64,000 bases of DNA from Vespa crabro (GCF_910589235.1 NC_060973.1:520001-584000); one strand, 5' to 3'; counted from the first letter of the stretch, positions 49,256 through 62,469 are shown. Notes: a model not told the origin generated them from the letters alone. Numbers and translations: made by a program.

Positions 49256-52200
49256 TTAACATATACGAATTGCATTTTTGCCAACAACAATTAAAACCCC
49301 GTCATCCTGTAAATCTTTCAAAGCATCTTCAAACATCTCACGTGTCACCAACTAAAAATTGATAAGTAACACATATGTCATATAAAATGTCGTATAAATA
49401 TGATAAAAAGAAATCTATAAAATATACTTACCACGTCTGATGCCCCTCTCAGTTCAGTAAAAATTTTCTGATAATTAAGCATAGATGTTTTACTTTTCGA
49501 TTGAATTAATTTTTTCAAAGCCTCGATTAATTCGAATTTTCGTTTTCTGGCTGCTGAAGAAATTCCAGTAGTTAATATACCGATGTCAATTTTACCGCTT
49601 AAAGGATCGATAGCTGATTGTTTTAAAGCTTCCCGATGTAATCTATTTTAAATATAAATGTTTATTTAATAATCATTATTAGTATAATCCATATTTCGAA
49701 CATAATGAATTTATTAATCCTTAATTCTAACCTCCAGGCTTCTTCTACATCTTCTATTTCTACAACATTGCTAAATCGCATTTTCGCATGAGCTTCGGAT
49801 AATCGTATTAAAGATTCTAATTGTCTCGGATACGCAGTAATTTGTCCACGACCACTACCTACTCTCCTCATATCAACATAAGCTTGAATCAATCTCTGTT
49901 GGCTCTCCTCGTTGAGAGTTGGATGAATGTGTTCCTTAGCAAATGCTATGTAATCACGAAGTATGCTCATATCTATGATTTCATCTTCATCCTCTAATTC
50001 TGTTTTATAATAAAGAGATACCAAATGGCGTGCCAATTTCCTATCGAAAATTTCACTTTGAGGATCTAACATAAGAAAGATCAAATCGAAACGAGACATT
50101 AACGTATGAGGTAACATCACATTCTCTATGACCTGAAAGTAAAAACTCCATTAATTATTATACTATACGGTAACTATAATATATAGATATATAAATATAT
50201 TCACAGTTTTATTTTTATTCCATTGTGATCCACAGGGATTTGCAGCAGCTAAAATACTTGTTCTTGCATTTAATTGACAAATAATGCCTGCTTTGGCAAT
50301 GCTTAAGGTTTGCTGTTCCATAACTTCGTGCAAAATAGAACGAGTACTATCGTTCATTTTATCAAATTCATCTATGCAACATATCCCATTATCTGCCAAT
50401 ACCAGAGCTCCAGTTTGTAATACTAACTGTCTAGTTTCTGGATCTTTAGTTACATAAGCTGTTAAACCAACGGCACTAGAACCTTTACCGCTGCTGTATT
50501 GTGAACGTGGGACCAAGTTGAAAACAAATTGTAATAACTGTGATTTGCTGGTACCAGGATCACCGCAGAGTAATATATTTATTTCCGAACGAAAATGTTT
50601 CCTTCTGATGATACCTTCACCTTTCTTCGTGCCCCCAAAAAGTTGAAGTAATATACCTTTCTTCACATCTTCATTTTCATAAATACTTGGCGCTATATGC
50701 CTGGCTAATCTCTCATAAACATCTTCCTTCTGCGACAATAATTCTAAAAGTTCTACTCTCTCAGGCGGAAATGCGTGATCTTTACCTTCTTGCTGATCGT
50801 ACAATCTTTTTGAATCATGTTTCCTAAAATGAACAACATCAATGTGTGTCTTATAAACGGCACGGACATTAGACTGTCTTGGATTAACGCGTAATGGCTG
50901 TGCACGATATATTCCTGTAACATATACTCTATCGCCAGGAGAAACGGCATCAACTAAATCATTATGTGCAAAAATGATAACAGTATGAGGAGTATGTCCA
51001 GCAGGCATATCATCAGGCGATTCTTGTAACTTAATCATTTGCTTGTCAGAGAAGTGGCTGCGATTGTGTATCAATGTAAAACAATAATTATTGTTACATT
51101 TTGTACAAGCTGTAGGCTCGACTATACGACCTCTGTCCATTTCTACTAAAGTTGAGAATCCACATATGATACATTCAAAGAATGCTTCTCTCATCTCTGG
51201 CATGATATTAGATGTTCTAATTACCATACCGGAAACAGTAATTAATTGATCTATATCTTCTGGATTGAGCAAGCGCATACTTTTAGTTCTACTAACGTTA
51301 AACGGCCGTACTTGTATCTGATGTTCTAAAACCGCTGCTGGATATCTCTCGAAGAACATTTCATTGGCTGCCATATCCATAGTAGGTATGACTTCTTGTG
51401 GATAGCATATTAATTGCCGATATAATTGTTCATCAAAAATCTCCAGGTGCGCACAATTTATATTCAAATATGGTTCCTCTAACGTATGAATTTCTTCGAG
51501 CTTTTGTAAATATAATGGCTCTGTTAAGTTCATGTTTTCTGGTAACTCATCATTTTCAGCCTCTGGATCGATAAAGCGAAGCACGAAACGTTTGAATTGC
51601 TCTTTACAACGATTTACCACCACATTTGTACCCCATATTACTAATTGTGGACCTGCATTTTCACTTTCTGATGTACCTGGAATATTTGGTTCCTCAGGTA
51701 TCTAAATAAAAAACATATTGTTTCAAAAAAACAAAAAAAAAAAAAAGATATTGTTTCATTGTTAATATTTAAATAATAATTGCAAAGTAAATATTTATTA
51801 ATTTACCGGTTCAGATAAATTAACTTGGCGCATATGCTTGTCTGTTCTGATATCTGTTCTTTGCCGAATAGGCGTTCCTCTTACGCTACTTCGTGGAGTA
51901 CGAATAGATCCTAAAGAACTAGGTGTACCATAATTCAATGGAGATGATAAATCTATTTCACTCATCCCTGGAGCAAGTGGACTCGTTTGTTGTGCTGCAT
52001 TTGGAGAAGATGCAGGTATTTGAGAGCCACCTTCTGATGATCCAGCGATCGTCTCTTGAATACGACGACTTCCCCATCGTAGTGGAGTTTCTACTGTATT
52101 GTTGCTAGGTCTTTTTTGTGGAGTTCCTGTTTAATGGAATTTTTATTATGAATTGTTTTCTTTCGAAAGAGAGGATATACAGTAAAATAGAAAATCTAAC

Positions 52201-52374
52201 TAAAATTCAAATTAATATTTTAAACCTTTTCAGAAACAACAAATGTGCGATTAAAAAAATATATTTTATAAAATAATAATATATAATAATTGTATTCGTT
52301 ACAAAACCTCTAACAGAACCGCTATCATTGCTTGCTGATCGGTTGGAACGAGGTGGGCCTAAAGGGCTTGACAT
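49256..52374 (-). CDS. MCM4: DNA replication licensing factor MCM4
   Basis: Six exons on the minus strand: 52308-52374, 51807-52126, 50205-51701, 49732-50132, 49432-49642, 49256-49351. They give 863 residues, the same length as human MCM4. The first about 130 residues are a Ser/Pro-rich tail with many SP/TP sites, typical of MCM4 and a target of DDK and CDK. The OB domain carries a C4 zinc finger (CIIC ... CTKC). The AAA+ module has Walker A GDPGTSKS (50541-50564, Lys near residue 515), Walker B CCIDEFDKM, sensor 1 (AAANP) and the arginine-finger motif SRFDLIF. The C-terminal winged-helix region ends GKNAIRIC. MCM4 is part of the MCM2-7 helicase loaded at origins in G1. It faces an Rb-family gene head to head. 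Confidence 0.97.
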
Positions 52375-53295
52375 TATGTAATTCCTGTCTTCGAATTATA
52401 AGTAGCTATTAAACAACGAAGAAATCTTTAATTAGAGTAATATTAAAATATAAATACTTGAAATAGGTTATAAACACTAGATTCAATCTACGTATATAGC
52501 TCAATCTTTTCCCGGCAAAAATTTCCGTCCGTTAGAGCCAGAAAACAGTAGGTTATTGCAAAATAACCTATCATATAAAACAGGCACGCTGATTGGTCGA
52601 ACAGGAAGACTGATAAAGTAAAATTATTTTAAAGTTTTACCGCGTTATAGCACAGAGATATCTATCAGACATTTTGATTAGCTCTCTTAGCATTTGCAAT
52701 TAATCCAAATGATAGTTAATAAAAAAATTCGTAAAATACTAATGATGATTCTAATAAAGTTAATTTTACAATAAATATTATTCTTCTGTTTTATATATTG
52801 AACTATATTTGTTCTCAAGATAGAAGAAGTACATATGAGGAAGCGCATGCGTTAATAATATTACACACATAAATATATTAATCTTCTAATTCGTTGTTTC
52901 CATCTTACAACTTACGCATACACGCAAACGAAGAGATAAATGTGTTCTGTTTGTGAACTTAAGGAAAATCTTTCTTTCTCATTCGATCAATAATCGATGT
53001 TATGGAAGGAAAAAGAAAGTGAAAATGGATTAATATTAGATTCTAGTTATTTTTTGTATCTTGAGATTATTTAGTATAAGCTACGTAAGTGTATAGACCC
53101 ATCCTTGAGAATTTTTTTCTCCTAATTGCCTCTCTACGTTTCCCGCCAACATGGCAAATATGGCGGCGCTCGTGTAGTTTCCCGCCAAGGAACAGCTTTA
53201 GTAGAGCCATTCTCGTATGGCGCAGATAACCGATACTTGTGTTTAATTTGTCCATATTATTTTAAAGTAATTGTTCATAATATTCTCCGTGCAAA
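52375..53295. promoter_or_regulatory. Bidirectional promoter region between MCM4 and the Rb-family gene
   Basis: 921 bp between the two start codons, no ORF of interest. Two identical GTTTCCCGCCAA sites lie at 53138-53149 and 53177-53188, 39 bp apart, matching the E2F/DP consensus TTTSSCGC. On the MCM4 side, TTTTCCCGGCAAAA (52507-52520) is one base off that consensus on either strand. ATGGCGGC at 53159-53166 resembles a YY1-type element. Confidence 0.6.
53138..53188. promoter_or_regulatory. Tandem E2F/DP binding sites
   Basis: Two exact copies of GTTTCCCGCCAA at 53138 and 53177, same orientation, about 110-160 bp upstream of the Rb-family ATG. They are exact matches to the E2F consensus. Function is inferred from the motif and from the genes on both sides. 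Confidence 0.65.
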
Positions 53296-55332
53296 ATGGG
53301 AGAGTCGGAAGATATGGAGGATTCAACTTATAGTAGACATCAAGATTTATGTCAGAAATTAAATATGGATGCAACTGCTGCTTCGGAAGCTTGGAGATCT
53401 TACGAAACTATTCGACAAAATTATACGTTAGAGGTGATTTTAACATTGATCTAATTAAAGAAGAGATTTATTCTTAATAAAAACTAAACAAAATATATTT
53501 CTTCTATCTTCCAAGCATATGACCAAATAAATCTTCTTTTATTTAAATTTCAAATTGTTTCAAAGCTGATAATAATCTGTTTCTCATCATATATGTTATT
53601 TTATTTCTATTAAATATTTTTACACGAATATCAAGAATTTACACAACAAAATCAATATTATTTAAGCTATCTATGTCATGTAAGTAAATTTAAAATAAAT
53701 GGTAACTATATATATTTAATAATTGTCACATTTTCAGGGTGATCAGCTTCATTGGATAGGATGTGCTTTATATGTGGCATGCAGAAAATCTTCTACACCT
53801 ATGGTTGGAAGAACAGGTAGTAGCGTAGAAGGAAATTGTGTATCTTTAACTCGGCTTCTACAATTATGCAATCTACCATTAATACAGTTCTTTACAAAAA
53901 GCAAATCTTGGGCAGACATGGCTAACATGCCTCAAGATTTCCGAGAAAAAATTGAGAAACTTGAGGGGAACTTTTCAGTTTCTATGGTGATTTTTAAAAA
54001 GTATCAACCAATTTTTACGGATATATTTAAAGACCCATCTGATGACATTTCAAGACCATCCAGATCAAGAAGAAATAAAACATATCCTTGTACACCATCT
54101 AGAGTTTTTGAATTTTGTTGGACATTATTTATTTGTATAAAAGGAGCATTCCCCGATATTTCTGATGATTTAGTTAATTCCTATCATTTACTTTTGGCTT
54201 GTTGCGATCTTATATATGCCAATGCTTTAATGGCAAATAGAAAAGATCTTTTAAATCCTAATTTTCCTGGTAAGATAAAGTCTTATTTTTAATATTTCAA
54301 AGTAAAGTCGATGAATATCTTAATACATGCATCTTGTTACAGGTTTGCCATCAAATTTCAATGATGAAAATTATGTGCCACCGCAAAATCCAAATTGCAT
54401 TATTAACTTGTTATGTGAGCGTCATGAAGCTGTTTCTGTTGAAGCTAAATGTATCAAAGAATATCACTTGAAGAATCATGTTAATAAATTATTTAATGAG
54501 AGAATTCTTCGTGGAGATCAATCAAATTTTTCTGGCATTTTAGAAGCTTTGAATTTTGATGGCAATAGTAAAGCTGTCAATAAAGCATATGAGCAACATG
54601 TGTTGAGTGTTGGAGACTTTGATGAAAGAATATTTCTAGGTAAAATTTCTTCAATTTTATTGAATGCTTATTAAATATTTCATTTTAACACATATATTTA
54701 TATATGGCATAAATAATGAAGCTTTTGCATGTACTTACTGTTCTCTTTTGTTGTTATTAGTTTTTGTTTTTTTTTTTTTCTTTTTCTTTTCTTTTCTTTC
54801 TTTCTTTTTTTTTTTTTCCTTTTTTCTTTTCAATTACAATGCTTTTGCAGCTCATACTGTAGTATTTAAAGCATGCTGACACGTTTCACATTTTCTATTT
54901 AAACTTATAGTAGATGTTATTTTGTTAAACAACGCGCATACACATCTATATTACTTAATTCATCTTTTTTTGTTTCATTGAATATCATTTAAAATCTATA
55001 CATTTCTTTGTTTTTTACTATTACATTCAATCCAAAGAGATTGTCATTAGCTCTCTGTTTTTATCTTATCTTTCAATAATTTTCATTTCTTGCTGTTAAC
55101 CAATTTGTGTCTGCTTTGCCTTGGCTGTGGTTTGCAGCAGAGTGGAGGCGAGTGAGGCTAGGCGGAATATCAAGCTTGGAAATAGTTGGAGGAGATATTA
55201 TTTGTCGTACTAAATTTGCAAAACCTATGCCTGTAAAAGGTAGGTTTATAACTTTTTTTTTATTATTTCTGACGTTCAATTGGAAACAAATTATGGTATG
55301 TTACTAATACTATATTTTTGATTACATATACA

Positions 55333-55372
<40 letters not shown>

Positions 55373-57998
55373 GAGAATATATAGGGTAGTTAATCGCATA
55401 GTTGTAGACTTACCTTTTTAAATTAGACACTTTATTATAATCGCTTTATCATTGTTTTCTTAAATTATGAAAATGGCCAAGCAAATTAATTTACACATAC
55501 CATTACCTATATTTTATAAATATGTTAAGATACAGAAATATTTAAACAAAGGAATCTATTTACAGGTCAAGATGCTGGTGATAATATTGGTTCACCTGCA
55601 CAGAGTAGTAGTAATAGCGATGTTCATGATCAATTTCAATCAAAACGAGATCATTATGCAGGGGTAAGTTAATGGTAATTTCATTAAAATTATATTTAAG
55701 TATTATACGCTATAATTGTATGAATATATTTTTATCCTTACAGCAAATACAACATCTAGCTCCTCCAACTCCATTAACAGGTCGCAAATATCTGAAACCA
55801 AAGGATGTATCAAATGTAACTCCAGTCTTTACTGCTACTCAAAGTGTAATCCGTCTTCAGGCCATGTTAGCTGGTCAATCTTCACCAAGCACGAATTTAT
55901 TACAAATATTCAATAATTGCACCCAAGATGTCAGAACATTTGTAACAACGAAAGTAAAAGAGATAGGTGAATTATTTTGTGCCAATTACACCAAAAGTTC
56001 AGATACTAGTGAAAGTTCGACTCTAGATTTTGGAAGGAAACGTCTTTATTTAGGACAAACTCTCTTCTATAAATTTTTAGAGATGATTCTTAATGATGAA
56101 AAACGTAAAAAGCCTAATTATGATATTACGGTAAGTCTAAAATATATTCCTAGAGAGATATAAACCATGATTGTATGTATGAAAAATATTTTACATATTT
56201 ATTTCAGAATTTACTTATGAACGAAAGATTTATACGATGTTTATTTGCTTGCTGCTTAGAAATAGTTATTTACTCATACAAAAGTAACGATAAGGTCTTT
56301 CCATGGATATTGAAGGCCTTGGACTTAGAAGCTTATTATTTCTATAAAGTTATAGAAATCATAGTACGAGCAGAAGAACAATTACCACGCGATGTTGTAA
56401 AGCATTTAAGTCAAATAGAAGAAAGAATATTAGAAGCCCTAGCTTGGCAAAAAAATAGTCCGTTATGGCAGGCCATTGAATCTACCATTGGTGAAGTACC
56501 TAGTTGTGAAGATGTTTCTCTACCTGGTACGTTAGAAACAGTTGATCCAAATACTGCGGGGCAACCAGTGCTAAGAAGAATTGCTTTGGATCGTGGACAC
56601 CACCATGATATACAACAAAGTCCAATTTCTTCCGCATCTGAGAGGTTTTTAATTATATTCTTGTTGTTATTGCCCACTTGATATGCCAAATACTTGTATT
56701 TCAAATAATTCTAAATATTTCAGATTTCAATCGCCAATAACGGCATCTGGCATAGCTAAAAAACGTTTATTTCCTGATACCAGAACTAGTGGGCAAAGTG
56801 TTTTACGTGTTTCTTCTAAAGTCGTATTTGATGGTAATTCTCGAATACTTCTAGCATTACCCGATCAACTTACGGTACCAAGGACATCTACTTCACAGAC
56901 AACAACTAATTTATCACAAATCACACCAGCTACTAGGGAAATTGGAAAACCAAAAAAAACCGGCTCCGTTGCGTTATTCTTTAGAAAATTCTATAATCTC
57001 GCATGTGTACGTATGCAGGATCTCTGTAATTCCTTAGATATTACAGATGTAGACTTACAGAAAAAAATATGGACAATCTTTGAATATTCGATAAAGGAGC
57101 GCACAGAGTTAATGAGAGATCGACACCTCGATCAAATTCTTATGTGTGCAGTTTATGTGATATGTAAATTAGTTAAAATGGAGAAAAATTCTTTCACCGA
57201 AATTATGCGATGTTATCGTTTACAACCGCAAGCAGAGTCTCACATATATAGGTCAGTACTTATTTGTAAGGGACCCCAAGAAATAAGATCAAATATTGAA
57301 GCATCAGGAAGTAATGAAGTTCCAACCGATGAGGAAGCTAATGTGGCACCTCCGACGCCAACAAATATGGCAGGAACATCGCAAGATTTTGGAACAGAAA
57401 GACGTGGAGATCTAATTAAATTCTATAATACAGTATATGTGCCGCAAGTTAAGGAAGTTGCAAATAAATTAGGATTGGCACGTGGAAGTACTCAAACTCT
57501 TACTCTAAGCCCATTACCTAAAAGTAAAGTTCGTGCTAATTCTCCAGTAAGACGTGTTACAGACAGTATTTCGACACGTACGCTTGATCCAAAAGCAATC
57601 AGTGCATCACCCGCGCCACAATTAAGCTATTGTTTTAGTCGCAGTCCGGCTAAGGTATGTTTTTAATATACCATCATAAGTATAATCTTCATAAGTATGA
57701 AATAATTTATAATGTCTTGTATTTCTTTTTTTTTTTTTTCTTTCTTTCTTTCTTTCCTCCTTTTTCTTTTTTTTTTTTCTCTTTTTTTTTCTTCCCCCAT
57801 TTTTTCTTTTAGGACTTAGAAGCTATTAATAAAATGATGATTTCTGTGAGTGCAAAAAAAAGCGTCGGGAAACGACTTTTATCAGACGATACTACTGATG
57901 TAGAAATGGTAGAGGGACCCTCTCCGATAAAAAAGTCGACGACTGTTGTCAGAAAACTAGAAAACATTATGGACGAGCGTCGTACAAAAAACCAATAA
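53296..57998 (+). CDS. Rbf: Retinoblastoma-family pocket protein (Rbf / RBL1-like)
   Basis: Nine exons: 53296-53433, 53738-54269, 54343-54639, 55138-55239, 55566-55663, 55744-56130, 56208-56644, 56724-57654, 57813-57998. They give 1035 residues, close to vertebrate p107. The N-terminal cyclin-like region (about 47-290) includes HWIGCALYVACRKSS. Pocket A starts near residue 410 (PVFTATQSVIRLQAML). The spacer carries AKKRLFPD (675-682), matching the cyclin-docking RxL motif of p107/p130. Pocket B starts near residue 744 (GSVALFFRKFYNLACVRMQD), with YVICKL and ESHIYRSVLI. Several SP/TP sites flank the pocket. Pocket proteins bind E2F and repress cell-cycle genes until phosphorylated by cyclin-CDK. 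The spacer docking motif favours p107/p130 type over pRB. Exon 4 starts at a CAGCAG tandem acceptor, so one Ala may be optional. Confidence 0.94.
54766..54832. repeat. Poly-T/TTTC low-complexity tract in an Rbf intron
   Basis: T-rich run with C interruptions in the 498-bp intron before the exon at 55138. It may add to the polypyrimidine character of the intron but is 300 bp from the acceptor. Confidence 0.8.
55330..55368. repeat. (TA)n microsatellite in an Rbf intron
   Basis: TA dinucleotide run in the intron 55240-55565. Confidence 0.9.
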
Positions 57999-58153
57999 TT
58001 CGTTTAGTTCGAAATAATCTTTACGATTTAAGTGAGAGTATACAAAGTGAAAATTCGAAGAGAAGTTTTTTTGTAAAATTTTATTTTTATAGATTAAGTT
58101 AAAATATCGGAGATATTACGATTAACAGATCTATTGTCTTTTCTTTTTCTTTC

Positions 58154-58184
<31 letters not shown>

Positions 58185-59265
58185 TTTTTTTTGGATCTGA
58201 TATTGTGACTTCTGTTAATCAATCTTGAAAAATCTATGAACAAAGAAAAAAAGAATGAACGTCAGATATATGCATCAGCAACGTAACACATATGTCATAT
58301 ATTGGTTTTAAGAGAGATAAGTGTCATTTGTCACTGTCAAATTAAAGCTATTAAAGAAGGTGCAATAGTAGTTACTGCTATACCAATACAGAGAAGATCG
58401 AAATGCAATATCTGTTTTTGGCTATGTAGCATGAAATAAATTCTAATTATTCTTTTGTCAGATAGTATCATCAGGAATAAAAACAAAAGTTTTTCAATCT
58501 AACGTATGGAATCGTTTTTTTTTTTTTTTTTTTTTCTCTCTTCAACTTTAACAAACTTTTCAATTTTGCATGTTACGCAAAGTACAGTTCGTACATTCAT
58601 CATATATAAAATTCTTTTATATAGAACTATTGCTATTAATTTTGAATGTGCATAGTTCATTAAACGATTGTGTTAATTACACAATTATGATTTTTAAGAT
58701 GTTTTCTATTTCACAAAATATTGTAATTGCGCCCTTAGCATTTTATAATAATTTTAGGAAAATATCATCTTCATCTCTGTATTGATATCAAAAAAGATGC
58801 ATGCTATCATTCATAGTAATAGAAAAACTAATAACTCTTGCTTGTTAAAAATCAAGTAAGAATGAAAATATTTTTCTACAGAAATTACGATATATTATTA
58901 TTCGACAAATTATGTTGTTATGTGACTTCTCATCGATATCAAAAATTAGTATAAATAGGGCTTTGTCATTTACATCTCATAATAGTCATTACTTGTTATT
59001 GTCAATATTATTGACTAATTATACTTTGACTGAACAATTTGTTATCTTTACTTAGATAAACGTCGTACATCTAAATTTATATAACTGTTACTTGCTTTAG
59101 CTATGTAAAATTGTAATATTAATTTTACCAAAATATTTGAGCATATCAAGAGTAAGACAAATCAAGTTATATATATATATATATATATGTACAATACACG
59201 TGTATGTATGTGTGTATCTGCTACGTACGTATGACATCTGTATCTTTGCTGCTCTGGTATGTATG

Positions 59266-59266
59266 T

Positions 59267-59341
<75 letters not shown>

Positions 59342-59362
59342 GATATATATATATATATATAT
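59266..59362. repeat. (GT)n microsatellite followed by (TA)n
   Basis: About 75 bp of GT repeats running directly into TA repeats. ORFs with poly-Cys/Val here are artefacts. Confidence 0.95.
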
Positions 59363-60227
59363 AATTTGACTAATTACATTTATTTTCTTTTAGGCGTAAG
59401 TATCAATTTAAATTGATTATTTCAGAATTAAAGAATTATAATTTCTACTACCAATGTACTTTCAGTTTGGAGTGTCGTAAGTTAGATAATTATTATGTGT
59501 ACTATGAAATTTAGTCTATTTTGTCGATTAAACTCCAAGCGGTTTTTCATTATTTTTTTTTTTTTTTTTATTTTTTTTAATTTTATTTAGTTCTAAGCAA
59601 TTTCAAATTTGACAACTTGATCTCATGAGCCTGTCATTTAATATTAAATATAAGGTATATAGAACGCAAGTTGTAAGATACAAAAGATCAACTAAAATTG
59701 TAAAAAATCATTTCTTCACCTACGAAAAAAATTTGTAATTTAAGTTAGAAATGAAATACCTTCATTTGAGAATAATGTTTAATTTTTAGTAAAACAAATT
59801 TTTAATATGCGCAATGACTATTCAATGTATGTAATCTTAGGAGAGTGAAAGTACTATCTGGAAACAAATATTAACGTGCGAGTTACTTTCTGTCATTTCT
59901 GGTATAGTTTCTATTTACAAGCTTTGAGAATGAAAAAAAAAGTAATATAATATATTTGATTTATAAATATAATGCACGCTACCTGCGATTTTGTTACAGC
60001 GATTATGACAGTTCCTCTAACCATTTTTTAAGTTCTGTAAAAATTCAACATTCTATTAATCACAACTTTTAATATATATGTACATATATAATATTCTATC
60101 AAGTAAATTAGTTGAAAAAGATCGAAGCTCTGTTTCAGTTTTATATATATATATATATGTATATAAAAAATTTTTTGTTTATCCTTCGCCATTTAAATCA
60201 TATCTCGTTCCTAAATACATCGATTTA

Positions 60228-60235
60228 TATCGATA
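60228..60235. promoter_or_regulatory. DRE-type element TATCGATA upstream of RBFA
   Basis: Exact 8-bp palindrome TATCGATA, the DREF/BEAF recognition site in flies, 225 bp upstream of the RBFA ATG. DREF sites are frequent in promoters of growth and mitochondrial genes. Confidence 0.35.
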
Positions 60236-60345
60236 TATCGATCCTAACAGATCGATTTCAATCTTGAATATCCTCTGACGACAAAACAGACGAACTACTT
60301 TTAAAAATGCTCCTCTGATAATAGTCTTCACGCGCATGTATACGC

Positions 60346-60346
<1 letters not shown>

Positions 60347-60380
<34 letters not shown>
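60347..60380. repeat. (TA)n microsatellite
   Basis: TA dinucleotide run about 80 bp upstream of the RBFA start codon. Confidence 0.9.
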
Positions 60381-60384
<4 letters not shown>

Positions 60385-60459
60385 GCTTCTCTACATAGTT
60401 CAAAATAGTTGAAATATTTATCGTTCTTTAATCGTATGTAGAATATAATTTAGTAAAAA

Positions 60460-61692
60460 ATGTCAAGAAACATACGAATTAGTATAACTCCTCATACAGT
60501 GTGTAGATCCATTTGTTCTAGTGATACAATTTACAAAAGTTATGTAGCAAGAGAAAGTAAATTAATATCAAAGTTACTCAATAGAAGTGAACCTAAAAGG
60601 TAGAAATTAAGTGTACATGTCGGTGGAACTATTTACATAAGTAAAAATATTTATTAATTAATTTCTAAGAATCTTCGTTTGATCTCGCAGAAAGTGGTAT
60701 AATAATAATACACCTGCTTCTTTGAATCCTTACACAAGCTCTCAGAAGAAACAACAATCCTCGATATACGTAAAGAGAAGGATAGACGTACTTAACAAAT
60801 TGTTTATGAAACATATAACTGAGTTAATGTCAACTAGTGAACTTGCATCTGAATTGTACGACCGTGGTGTTGAAGTAACATATGTGAGTATGACTTCAGA
60901 TTATAAAATTCTTAACGTGTTTTGGACATTTGAGAAGGAGGATGATAAGAATTGGCCAAGAACAATCGAAGAAGTATTGGATAAATATTCATTTATTTTA
61001 CGTCATGAACTATCACAACTCCGTGTGATCAATTATGTACCCATTATAAAATTCGTTAAAGATATAATGGTTTCTAGAATAAGAAACGTTGAAAAAAGAT
61101 TTGCAATGTTTGATTTTGATAAAGATCATATAGAAACTGATGATACAATTATACAATCAGACATTACTAATGATAATAAAACTGATAATTGTACTGATAA
61201 AATTCAAATTATATTACCACAAATGAAGCATGATGTTCTAGGATTGGATCACCATGGAATCATGTTAAAGGTATGATCAATTAGATATGATCAAATAGAC
61301 AATTAAATTCATATTATTGATTTATTCATTTGTAGATTAAAAACTCTATTTATAAATTAAAAAATCAGACAAGTAAAGAAAAGATATTAAATAGAGAATC
61401 AGAACAAATGATGGATCCTTTGTCTACTTCTCTTGATAACAAAGATACTCTTAGTTACAAAAATCAACAAGAATTATTTATTGAATTCTTGAAGAAGAGA
61501 AAAATAGAGGAGAGACGAAAATATAGCTTTAAAAACCCTAAAAAAGTGGTAAAAAATCCATTTTTAACACATGATGATGATCATGATGATGATGATGATG
61601 ATGATAAAAATACAGAAACATACTTTGACGACAACTTTGAAAGTACCTACAATAAATTTGATGAATATGATTTTGAAAAAGAAAAATTTTAA
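60460..61692 (+). CDS. RBFA: Mitochondrial ribosome-binding factor A
   Basis: Three exons: 60460-60599, 60691-61270, 61336-61692. They give 358 residues. The N-terminus is rich in Arg, Ser and hydroxyl residues without acids (MSRNIRISITPHTVCRSICS), fitting a mitochondrial targeting peptide. The RbfA KH-like domain covers about residues 75-185: RRIDVLNKLFMKHITELM, then YDRGVEVTYVSMTSDYKILNVFWTF, then LRHELSQLRVINYVPIIKFV, the usual order of strand and helix signatures. The C-terminus is Lys-rich, then a DDDHDDDDDDD acidic run, then a FDEYDFEKEKF-type end. RbfA matures the small-subunit rRNA. In mitochondria it helps 12S rRNA processing and mitoribosome assembly. Overall identity looks low, as is usual for insect RBFA, but motif order is clear. 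Confidence 0.85.
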
Positions 61693-62267
61693 TAGAATAA
61701 TCAATCAATGAATTAATTGATACATTCTTTTATTATTTTATATAAATATAATACTTAAGTGGAACATTTTAATTATTTATACATAATAATTTAATTACAT
61801 TATATAAATCTGTTAATCAACTATTATACAATCAAAGAATACGAAAATCTTATTATCTAATAATCTTAGAATATTTTTATTGATTTAATTGTACTTTGAT
61901 TAATATTGTTAAAATTATGTTCCACATAGCATATAATGTAGTTGTACATGTACAAAGTATTATTCCTTTGGTAATTCTTTTCTGTTGGAAAATTTCAATT
62001 GTTAAAAATTGCTATACAGTAGATAAAACAAAAAATATTTAATGCAATAAATGTTATCGATATATTACACATGGATAGAAAGAAACTATCTTGTTCGGAG
62101 AACTTTTAATTTCTCCTGAATGTATAATTTTTGACGAGAGCAAAATCAATTAAATTACAATTCCTTTTTTTATCATATTGTCAAAATAGAAAAATAAACA
62201 TCAAAATACGTATAGATTAACAGTGCTTTAATACAGAAATATAATTAGAGGAATTTTTGAAAAATGG

Positions 62268-62307
<40 letters not shown>

Positions 62308-62469
62308 CTGTTTAATAACATTCAAATGCTAAATATACTATATATCTGTGCATATTGTTTCTTTTTTTTTTTTAAATATTACATGTTAATACATGCAGTT
62401 CATGTACAATTCATATATGCATGTGTACATAATTATAAAATTCTATTTTATAAAATAATAAAATATACA
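61693..62469. other. Shared 3' region between RBFA (+) and the ABHD4/5 hydrolase (-)
   Basis: No gene. AT-rich sequence between converging genes, with a (TA)n run at 62269-62306 and a poly-T run at 62361-62373. Confidence 0.5.

Larger units (their letters stand above)
57999..60459. other. Intergenic between the Rb-family gene and RBFA
   Basis: No gene. Candidate Rbf poly(A) signals AATAAA at 58435-58440 and about 58477. Poly-T at 58162-58192 and 58514-58535. A GT/TA microsatellite spans about 59266-59362. The last few hundred bases are the probable RBFA promoter. Confidence 0.5.

Noticed and set aside
54841..54880. Alternative Rbf exon starting CTCATACTGTAG
   Set aside because: It has a TTTTGCAG acceptor but hits an in-frame stop within ten codons. 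The acceptor at 55137 continues in the conserved frame.
59137..59416. Cys/Val-rich ORFs at the GT repeat
   Set aside because: Pure dinucleotide repeat translation.
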